From Pseudeuparius sepicola (Eukaryota; Arthropoda; Insecta; Coleoptera; Anthribidae), in NCBI GenBank assembly GCA_963920635.1, contig OY987299.1, positions 115,755,373-115,819,372 on the forward strand: a DNA stretch of 64,000 bases, read 5' to 3'. Shown one piece after another: positions 13,201 through 25,200 of this stretch; the first letter of the stretch is position 1, and the number at the start of each line of letters is the position of its first letter. Position numbers and translations under genes: made by a program. The notes beneath the pieces are model-generated. The model did not search any database. It was not told where the DNA came from and was given only the letters and a program-made list of their open reading frames with translations.

Positions 13201-16200
13201 GAGAACGATACACAAACGAGATTTTGACATTCGTCGCCGTTTTAGGGCAATCTCAGTGGGCTGAAATCCACTCTTATTTTTTTTGTATCCCCGTGTCGAA
13301 ACGGCCTCTTCTAAGCAAAGATTATATTAAATTTAATTTCATCGTGGTGTGGGGGGGGGGGGGGGGGGGCGGGGGCTAGCGATGTATTCGAATTTTGAAT
13401 GAACATTAATTATAAACATAGAGTGTATGAAGGATTTTTACATTTTTTTAGTAGGCGCAAAAATTATTCAATATTCAATGAATTAACATTGCCATAAATA
13501 CAAAGGTGTGGAAATAAAAAATATCTCATTACTTTTTTAATTTTGTATAACACCATACTTCCTTTTAAGCTGTTATAACCTAACTTACGAAACTACGAAA
13601 CTATACAGGGTGGCCCACCATGAACTGCATCGATCTATATATGAAAAACTAAAAGTATGAAAATTCTGAAAATTTGGCACCTCACCAATGCCGATGGGCG
13701 CTGCTCAACTAAAATATTTTGGTGAATCTGGCACTTCCGGTTATACCGGAAGTCGATATCAACTTTCTTGTCTCAAATGGAACACCCTGTATATTATTGC
13801 ATTTTTTGATTCTAGGCATCATTTTGGAACAAAAACATGCAACATGTCCTATGTCTAAATCCAACCGTTTTTGAGATATTTGCATTTTTCCGAAAAAAAT
13901 TACAGGTGCAGGCCTAAAGTCAATTAGCAATTTATACGAGGAAACCGCGAAATTTCAAAACAAATTTTTGGCATCGTGTAACAGAAGCCCTGACCTAGTG
14001 ATCTTTGCTGAGAGATAAATCTGTTCTTATACAGGGTGTTCACGAAATATGAATAAAAATTACATTCAAAATGTGCATAAATCTCGAAATTTTCAAATGA
14101 AAACCCCCCATTTTTTTAATGCGATCTTATTCACCACTAAAAATGATGACAACTTTGTGTAAGGTTTAGAGTGTCTCACTTAAGAGTGAAACAACCTTAT
14201 AATTTATTTAATTTTTAACCGACCAAAACGAAATTTTTACCAAAGTTAGATGGCATTGTTGCCTACTTATTTCCAAAAAAATAGTTGCCTACTCCAAAGT
14301 CGAAGCCACCTACGATGCCACAATCGAGGCTAAAAATCCGAAAATCATATTGGGCATTTTTTTCGAAAAAATTTACTAAAAAAAGTTGTTCAGAATCGAT
14401 CCAGGACCCTAAATCTAAAATTTTGTCAAAATCAAAAAATATTAAATAAAAAAAATTAAAGCTTCAAACCAAATTTTATTTTATTTTTGAATTTTTACTT
14501 TATTTTTTATTTAATATTTTTTATTTTTTGGAAATAAGTAAGCAACAATGGTCGGTTAAAAATTAAAGAAGTTATAAGGTTGTTTCACTCTTAAGTGAGA
14601 CACTGTAGACAAAAACCGCAGATGTCCAAGGTGTTGGGCAAAATGTAGATACCACACGGAGCATAGCTTTATTTTTGTGGTCTTATACTTACTGGGATTA
14701 CTGCGGTTTTCTAGGGTTTGCCGCAGTACTTAAGCATAAATGCTATCCAAATTATAGTGTGAAAAAGGCTGCACTATATTATATAGCAAATGCTGCAAAT
14801 GGCAATGCAATCTAAATCTGAGCCTAAATGTTTGTAATTACGACGCCTCCCTCGTACAAGCATGTGGTTGTTTCTGGGGTACACCTAGAATATTATGAGG
14901 GTAAACATTATTATTATTATTATATCCTTCAGATAATGTAGAATAAGCCGATTATATATAATTTTTTCTATTTTCTGTAAGATGTTGGTATTGATTCCAA
15001 TTGTATTTGTATGCAGTATTGTGTCATGTCATTTGAGGAAATGAAGACATTTACCTAATAATATAAAATATAACTCAATGTGAAAGTAGTTACAAAATTA
15101 AAGAATACGAGTTGACAAAAATAATGTTGACAGATACATATACCTACCGATATTCCGTTGAATTTAGCTTCCCAGTGAATTAATATTTCGGTTCTTATTG
15201 TGATATCAGAGAGCATTTAATATTTAATACTTTATAACAAACAAATACAGAACCTACACTGAACAATTAAATTATCACAATAAATAAACGGACAGTAAAT
15301 ATAACAATGTAAAAATAGTTATTTTTATTTTTATTTATGTATCAAGGGCGCAAAGGAGGCGTTTATGGACCGCAACGTGAGGATAATAACCTGAGACTCA
15401 AAGCAAAGGCTATTACATGGCGAGGGCCGTACACACTTATTGCGCCCGTGATATACCTGCAAAACTTTATGCACGACCGGTTTAAATTTTCAAACCGGCG
15501 TTATGCGCCTTTTTGAATCAAGCACCATCTAGCTTTGAAGCAGACATTGGTCGCCTCGCAGTTCTGCTGGATACCAACCAATAAACGCACTAGACACTGT
15601 TGTTGCTATTGCGCTGTCACGGATAACGGGCTCTAATAATTACTTTTAGCGTCCCTTGTTCATTACAATGCCAGCGGGGCCATATTTTAATACTATAATA
15701 ATATATTGATATTCGTATATTTGATGTGTCAAAAGCTTGTTTTGAATTATTTTTTCGCGCTATTTAATAGGAAACAAGTGGTCAATTTATTAACTAACTA
15801 CTACTACTACTTTATCCTACTTCCCCACGTACCTACAGATTATGGCAAGATTGTGAATAAGTTTTCTTTTCCACTAACTTAGTAGAATCAAAGATCATGT
15901 AGAATATCACATCCAGGTGAAATGAGTGTTCTTCAGTTTGGACATACTTAGTTTTCGAGAATATTTTGTTTAAAATTCAAATAGTTCATTTAGCTATTGG
16001 TTAATTTGTAATTTGCAAGCTATTTTTTTTTTCAGATACTACAATGTAATCGGTCCAAGAGTGATTCGACCAAACAGCAAATACTATGCGGCCGTCAGTG
16101 TTCAAGCCAGATCACAGCCCACTATGATAACTGCCACTGTCTCAGGTCTATCGTTCAATGGAACTCCATATCTGGCCAAAGACTCAAATGTTGTCCAACC

Positions 16201-19200
16201 CTATTCTAGCAGAATATGTGGCGTGGAGGCAAGTACATTTTCACTTCCAAATCTAAAATTACTATCAAACACAAAGATATAAATTATTATATATATAATA
16301 CATATATATCTTGTTTTAGATTGGGGACCTTGAAGATGGAGAGTACAAGCTCGAAATCCAGGGCACTGGAGGCCTAGACTTTGTAGAAGATTTTCCTTTG
16401 GAGTTCAAAGAAAAATCTTACTCTGTTTTCATCCAAACTGACAGAGCTGTATATCAGCCTGGCACCAAGATACTTTTTAGAGCCATCGTTTTAAATTCTG
16501 AACTAAAACCAGCTGCCGAAGTTAGAAATGAGCTGTGGCACATTCATATATCGGTAGGAAATGAGTTTTTTACTTAAACATTATGTATCAAATAATGACT
16601 TTTTTTAGGATGGCAAAGGCAACCGAGTGAAAGAATGGCGAAATGTCGAAGCCACACGTGGTGTCTTCACAGGTGACTTGGATCTCAGCGAGAACCCAGT
16701 CTTAGGCAACTGGAACATCTCAGTCACCATCCATGGACAAACTTATAGCAAGAACATTGAGGTCGCTGAATACATAATGCCAAAATTTATTATCACCATT
16801 GATGCCCCCAGACATGTCACTTTCAGAGAAAACACGTTTTCAACCAAAATCCAAGCGAACTACATGTACGGGAAAAAGGTTAAAGGCAACGCTACCGTGA
16901 CGGTATATCCAACAATCTACTCTGGGGTGATACAACCTATTTTCCAAAATCCGATAAGGAAAGTTATAGAAATCGATGGTGAGACAATGGTGGATTTCGA
17001 TATAGAACGGGACTTGGGGTTGAACGACGAGTACGAGAGAACGGTGATAGTAGATGTGATTATTGAAGAGTTCCCAACTGGGAGAAGACAGAATAACAGC
17101 GTTGAAGTGCAAATTCATAAGTACGATTATAAGATGGAGGTGGTGAAAAGTGCCGATTATTTTAAGCCTGGTCTCAAGTACATAGCTTATGTAAGTGGTT
17201 GTTTTAATAAAAAGTATGGTATCGATGAGGAAATAATTTATCAGGAATATTTTGAGTATACAAGGTTATTCAATTTAATGCCAAACAGTTGCCTTTTGGC
17301 TTCTAAAATTTGTAAAAAAATTCGAAAGTTTGTAATTTTGTGTTTTAGTGAAGCGGGAGTTTACACAAAAATAGACTGATCCTTACTTCAATCATGCAAC
17401 AAAAAAAATGTTTAATTTAAAACGCTTTTGAAGAAAACTCGAAAAGAATAATAATCGATGGTTGGAAATTTAGTACAGGGACATACAGTGCTACCAAATG
17501 GGAAAATTTTTTTGTTACTGGATTTAAAAATTCTTATTTTCCTCCTTAATTTTTCGTTGAAATTTATTTGTGTTGTTATGATTTAGTAAGAGAGCCACCA
17601 GTAGATAAGTGTCTTAGGTTATTTGTGGGAAAAAATATCAAGAACTGATTTGAAGAGAATAATTCAGAAAAAACGAATATCGTTATATCTTTTTGAAAAT
17701 TGGCATAAGGGCATAATAATACGATAAGAACACATTTTCTTAATAACCGACATTTCCAATGAAAACCCAATTTTTCATTTTATATGTCAAATTTGGCAGG
17801 CATGGGCTGTGACATCACGACCTTCTTGAACATTTTAAAATGTGGCACAAATTACCTCCTAACCGCAGGTTTGAATCCCCAAACATTAAATTTTAACAAT
17901 TTTGTACCATTCTTTCATTAACTATTTTCATCTAATAAGGTAAAACCAGACTTAATTTTAAAGATGTAGAATGTCGATTCTTATATCAACAAAATATTTA
18001 AATAGGTTTTTCTTCAATTCAAAAATTCCCCGAAGCATTAACCAAAAAAAATATACATTTTTATTACTTTATTTTTTATATTAGGTTAAAGTTACCAACC
18101 ATGATGGCTCCCCAATAAGAGAAGATCAAAATACTGTAACAGTAAGACATGGTTACTCACGAATTGATGAAGTATATGAAGAAAAAATGCACAAGCTGGA
18201 CAAAAATGGAATTGTCAAATTAGAATATTTTACTCCAACGAATGTAACAAACACAACAGCACTAAGAATTGAGGTGAGTGAATAATTTTTCTTTGAAAAT
18301 TTTCTCAAACCATTTTTGTATTTCTTCTAGGCAGAGTACAGGGACCTAAAAGAAAGAATGCCACCAGTGCCTGCAGCTGTATCATACACCAACACATTCT
18401 TGCAAGTTAGTTTAGAAACAGATAGGCCTATCGTGAATTTGGATGTTGAAGTTTCAATAAATTGCACGGAGCCTATGAAGTACATCAACTATGTTCTAAT
18501 GGGAAGAGGTAAAATTACCAGTTCATTAATAAAGTCACACACTTACATTGAACAATAATTATTGTTTTTAGGCGATGTTCTTGTAACTAATACATTCCAA
18601 GTTGAGAACAGCAAACAATTTCAATTCCATTTTGTTGCTACACATGCTATGGCTCCTGTGGCACACTTGATAGTTTATTATGTGAAAGCCGATGGAGAAT
18701 TAGTTGCAGATGCATTGGATATCGAAGTAGATGGATTACTGCAAAACTTTGTATGCAATAATGCAGCACAAAAGCTGAACTTCATCGACTAACATTTTTT
18801 ATGTTTCTGTATCATAGATTGATGTCCAAGTAAACACCGAAGAAAGCGAACCTGACTTAGACATCGAACTGACAGTAAGAGCCCAGCAAAACTCCTACAT
18901 TGGACTGCTGGCTGTAGATGAAAATGTGGCAACACTGCGGCCAGGATATGATGTTACCCAGGATGATGTTGCTAGAGAGTTACGCAGTTATGACGTTGCG
19001 ATCGGAAGTCCATATTTGGGGCTAATTAAGGACACCAAGACTAACTTTGCTTGGAAACCCGGCGCGAGTAATCCGCACACAGCAATCTATGTAAATGAAC
19101 CTACTTCAATTATTCACAGGAGTAATATGCTAAGACTATCTTTATTTTTGCAGGAATCTGGAGCTGACTTGCTTACCAATGCTCATGTGAACAGATATAG

Positions 19201-22200
19201 ACCTACACGTAAGTACATTATACCTGACTGAAAATCTTTAACAGTTTTCTCCGCAATTTCAATTTCAGTGGAGGACATCTATCTTCGTCCAGTGTTCTTT
19301 GGGACGTCCACCGTCAAACCTGATCGTGGTATCGGTTTACCGCTTCATTCCGTCACAAGACCTCCACTAGCAGGCCCATACGCTTTCAGTCGCATCCCAA
19401 AACCCGTGTGGAACAAACCTAAGGTGTACCTCACTCGAGATATAGCCCCGACTTGGATATTTTCTAATTTCTCCGCAGGATACGAAGGAAAAACTTCAAT
19501 CAGGAGAAGGTTTACAAGACCGGCAAGTTAGTTTATTAGCAAAGTAATAGCTCTATATTTTTCATACAGGTTGCCCGGAACGCTCAACACTTGGTCAATT
19601 TGTGGATTCTCCTTAGACCCACTACGAGGATTAGGCTTGGTTAGCTCGCCCAAGAAAGTAAAAGTAGCCAAAAGTTTTGCAGTGTCCCTTGATCTACCAT
19701 ATTCTGTTCAAAGAGGAGAAATTCTTGCCGTACCTGTAGTAGTATACAATCATTTAGGATTAGATATAACAGCGGAGGTTACTTTACATAATCCCGAACA
19801 GAAGTTTGAGTTTGCCGAAGTTTCCAATGAAGTTAATGCAACTAAAAGTACGACTGTTCCTTAATCTTGTAAAGACATAAACGTTAAAGTGGTTTTTGAT
19901 TTTCAGAATTGGAACTTTACCGCAGAAAGAAAATCAATGTGGGAAAATACTCGGGAACTTCAGTGTCATTCATGATCACACCAAGAGTAAAAGGATCCGT
20001 CGAAATTAAAGTAACAGCAAGCAGTCCAAGAAGTCAAGATGTATTTATAAAGAACTTGTTAGTAACGGTAAGGGTAAATCTTAACTTGGTGGTTTCCTCT
20101 GAGAGGTACATAGTACATACCTATTCTTCTGCGAAAATGCCACAGCAGGTGTTTTTCTTCTTTTTTAATGCAGGAAGGAAGTTTAAAGATTTGTTGCATT
20201 TATTGGATGATCGTCCAAAAATCTTTTAAAGGGGACCTAAGCTAGACTACCACAACCTTTAAAATAACTGTGTGACTTTTCTAACACATGCGGTTATTAT
20301 TATATTACTTAACAAGGGGGGTTATCATTGTCATTACTCATTAGGGAGAATTGCGACACAAGCTCATCAGGTTATTGGGTCAATAATATACAGTGTCCTC
20401 CAAAAAGTTCGCACCATAGGGGGAAAAATTTTAATTAACGTTTTATTTTGAAATTTAATTTTGGGGTTACCTTTTGCTTTAAAAAAGATCAAAATGACGC
20501 ACTCAAACGTAGTCATGTGACTTTCGTTATCTGTCAAAAATGACATTTAAAAAAATATATCGCAAAAAATGGGTTTATTTGTTAAAATATCAAAAAGTTT
20601 TACTTGAAAAAGTTGTTTCTTTTTTTCGTCAGTGTACCAAATTTGAACGCTCTACTAAAATATTTAGTTTTTTGCCAATTTTTAATATTTATGAAATTTC
20701 TGAAAATTTTAAAAACTCGAAACTTCGTAAAAACTATTTTATATCACTAGCTTTATCATTCTATTAATTTTTTATTACTAATTACCGATAAGAATAGGTA
20801 TTTTTCAAAAGAAAATGATATTTACGCATATTGATGAGTAGGCCATGGAGAGAATAGAAGCAATTGTTTTTATTTGACAGTTTGCTAACTGTCAAATAAA
20901 AACAACTGTCAAATAAAAACAATTGCTTATATTCTCTCCATGGCCTACTCATCAATATCGATTAATGGGAAATTAAACTTAAAGGTAATAATTATTTGTT
21001 CCGTAAAAGTCAAGAATTTTGCTTAGATACGTGAAATAGTTTGATGATATTTTAATTTATTATTATTTTGGCATCAATTTAGAACTGGGAAACGTAATGT
21101 AACTAAATTTATACCCCAAATGCTAGACGGTACATCAACTTTGCAACAAACATAACAGAATTTTAAAGCGTAAATATCATTTTCTTTTGAAAAATACCTA
21201 TTCTTATCGGTAATTAGTAATAAAAAATTAATAGAATGATAAAGCTAGTGATATAAAATAGTTTTTACGAAGTTCGAGATTTTAAAATTTTCAGAAATTT
21301 CATAAAAATATTAAAAATTGGCAAAAAACTGAATATTTTAGTAGAGCGTTCAAATTTGGTACACTTACGTAAAATTGAAAAAGAAACAACTTTTTCAAGT
21401 AAAACTTTTTGATATTTTAACAAATAAACCCATTTTTGGCGATATATTTTTTTAAATGTCATTTTCGACAGATAACGAAAGTCACATGACCACGTTTGAG
21501 TGGGTCATTTTTCATCTTTTTTAAAGCAAAAGGTAAGCCCAAAATTAAATTTCAAGATAAAACGTTAATTAAAAATTTTTCCCCTATGGTGCGAACTTTT
21601 TGGAGGACACTGTATATTCTAAATTTTTAGTTTGAAGGCGAAACCGAATACTACACAAAATCCGTCCTAATCGACCTACGCCAGACTCGAGGCTTAGAGA
21701 AAAGTATAAACTTCACAATTCCCAAAAACGCAGTCGAGGGTTCGGAAAAAATCCAAGTGTCTGCTGTGGCCGATCTTCTAGGGCCAACTTTGATCAACTT
21801 AGAGAATCTGATAAGGTTGCCCACGGGTTGCGGAGAGCAAAACTTGGTGCACTTTATGCCAAATTTGATTGTATTACAATATCTCAAGAATACGAGACAA
21901 ATTACTCCTACTATACAGGGTGATGCTATCGAATTGTTGGAAAAAACGTATCAACAACAGTTAACTTATATGAGGCCAGATGGTTCGTTCAGTCCGTTTG
22001 GTGATAAGGATGTTCAGAGCAATATGTGGTAAGTTTTTTAATAAAAAAAAAACAGAAAAAAGTAATCGAGACAATTTTACAGGGTGACTGCATATGTTGT
22101 TATGGCATTCAAGCAAGGCAAAAATTTCATTTATGTGGATGAAAAAATAATAGAGAAGGGTCTAGAATGGTTGGCCAATAATCAAGGAAGGAATGGCAGT

Positions 22201-25200
22201 TTTGTAGAAACGGGAACTGTGATTCATGGTCACTTGCAAAACAAAAATGGAAATAGTTTGGCAATGACAGCATTCACGTTGTTGGCGTTCCTTGAGAACG
22301 CGGTAAGAATGAAATAGTAATAATAATAGCCTTTATTTGTCTTGTACAAATTATTCCAAAAATAATTTTACTTATAGGGATACTTATTAGTGGGACATGT
22401 ACAGAGTGTTTCAAAATTTTACAAATAAATTTTAGGCAACACATATGAGCAATCCAATTTTATACCTTTCAAATACATAAAACCTTTATTTTTGGAGATA
22501 TGGCAACGTTGGGCAAAATAGAAATTTTGAACACACCTGGCAAGTTAAGTGTGCCATGGAATTACCTCAAAACAGTTGATTGGTCAACAGGACCACTCAA
22601 AGTGTTGGTGTGCAAAGACACAATAAAAAATATATACATTATTTATTTTTATTTTTCTCTGGGCCATCTCAAAATGCTGAATTATGGATCAAGAGCGCTT
22701 TGGAATTATTGAAAAGATATTAATAAATGCAAAAGTAATTTATTTTTTAATAAAATGTCAACTAACGATTAAAAAACTATTTAAATTATCGGACTTTACT
22801 CAATACAGTCACTAAGATGATACATTTCCTGTGCGTTTCCTGTTGTGGCACACCAACCACCTTAACTCATATGGACTTACTGACTGACAGGCTTCTGTAA
22901 GTTTTAGACTTTTTATAATTTCTGGGATGGTTTTGACATACTCGATTTTTGACCCGTATAAAGTTTCAAACGATTCATTTGATATGACATTGAGAAAAAC
23001 ACCCTGTATATCTTGTATTGAATCTTTTCACACCAACACTTCGAGTGGTCCTGTTGACCGTTGAACTGTTCTATGTAACTGTGCTATGTAGTATAAAAAT
23101 TCCTATTTTACTCAAATTTTGCACCTTGTAGAATGGTATATAGGGTTTTTTTGGGGTCCTGAAAAAGGCTTAGATTTTAAAATCGCTAAATGGTTTTAGT
23201 GAAAATCAAATCGTATTTGGCCCTGGATTTGCATTTTCACAATGACGGGAAGTCGAAAAGAAGCAGTTTTTTAAGAATTTTTCAAAGAAAAGAAAGTTCT
23301 GGCGAATATCTCCAAAAATAAAACTTCTATGGGTTTGTATAGGTACAAGAAAAGTAGATCTGCAATTGCATATTGTTTTTTAGTCCAGTCAACATAAAAT
23401 GGCATTATTCATTATTGTGTAATGCAATGGGAATATGTAATATTGTAACGGGAATATGTAATATTCCCATAATTCTAATATAATAACTTTTCATTACAAA
23501 CAACAATAATTATTATTGTTATTGTATTGATGACTTTTATACAATATTGTATATTTCATGGTTTCGTGGCAGACACTGAAATATTTACTTCATCAGTAGA
23601 AGAAAAAAATGCATTTTCTGATTAAAATGAAAGTAACTTTTTCTAATAAATCCTATTAACACTTTGGTTTTCGAAATATAGGGCATGCATTTATTATTTG
23701 GTTTCTGTTATTTTTTTAAGCCTTGGATCAAGAAAAACAAAGCTTTAAAGCAGCAAATTTATTAGGAAAAACAGCTTTCATTTGATTAGAAAACACATTT
23801 TTCTACTTTGGACTGTAATTCATGTGATTTTTTCATAAAAAAATTAGAATTGTTGCTAATAGTAATGAAAAGCTACATCTAAAACGATTTTTTTTACCTA
23901 GGACATGATTGGATTATTTCTATTTTCACTTTATTGTCTCCTCATCGAGCATCAAAACAAAAAAGTGTTTGAACATTGGATTACAAATACAAAAGGTACA
24001 GGGTGGGCCAAATTGGACACTTTTAAAGGGAAACTTCTATTTTTGAGGGAGATAGACGAAAACTGATATCGGTGTCTGAGGCTCATTTTTTATGACAAAC
24101 TTAATGGCGAAAACCTCAAATCGATATCTGTCACCATTCTTGAGTTAGAGGGCGTTTTTCAAAAATATGCGTTTTCGAAAAGTGGCCGCAACTTTTTCAG
24201 ATTGAAAATTTTGTGTTTCTGTAAAAACATTCTTAAAGCACTTTTTTACGTAGAATCCAATGCTGCTACTATATTTTTTTTCTAGTCAATGGTTTAAGAG
24301 TTACCGATAAAAAATATTATTTTTTAAATGGAACACACTGTATATTTTTGAATTTTTTAATAGAGTGAAAAATTACCATTCCAAAAATATATAACACTTA
24401 ATGATTTAATTCAGTAGTTTTCAATTACTAATAGCTTTTATGATTTCATGTGTATAATTGGAAGCTCGCCCTTTCAACAAGTACCTATAGTCTATCCAAG
24501 ATACAGCGGCAGTAGATATAAACAAAGTCACATGACCGCCTTGCGATCGATTACCAAGGTCGGACTAATATGAGATTCCAAGTGGCATGTAATTCTCAAC
24601 TAATTCTTTTAGAAGTTCTAAAATGTGTGTTTCTGCCTTTCGTGGATCTTTATAAATTCCCTTAAATTAATTAGCAAAATAAATTTACAGAATATACTGC
24701 TCGCGATCCGATCTAAAATATGCAGAAAACTCGACTGAGGGAAGAGCCGGGCCTGCATTCTGCTCGCCGCGTAAACACTTGACATTTTATGACGGCCAGA
24801 CCAATAAGAGAATAGGTCACGTGGTGGCCAATGTTTTGATCCACTGCGTCAAATTATTTTAAGAAGTCCTTACTGGGACTGTCAACTGGTAATTTCGACA
24901 TCCTAAGTTGGCATTAATGCAGCAACCGGGTCATAAGTCCAGGTCAGTCACGAGCTCATTTGCACAATGAATAACTACTAATCACACGAACAAGAACAAC
25001 ACAGATAACGGTAAAACTCACGAAACGTACAAAATCCGCGAATATTTTCACTGCCCAAAGTTGGAACCCTTTTGAACGATCTGGAAAACCTTCACGGTCA
25101 CTTCACAACACCGAAATAAAATTTGCCTGAATACACACCATAGACGCAGCTGCGAGTACCTGATTATACCAAAATACCAAAATGAAAAAATGAAAGTGTT

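Noticed and set aside
13197..13379. 60-codon frame ending in poly-glycine
   Set aside because: It runs into a homopolymer G tract; a simple-sequence artefact.
20540..21462. Two similar frames on opposite strands in the thioester-gene intron
   Set aside because: They are the same palindrome arm read from each side, not paralogous genes.
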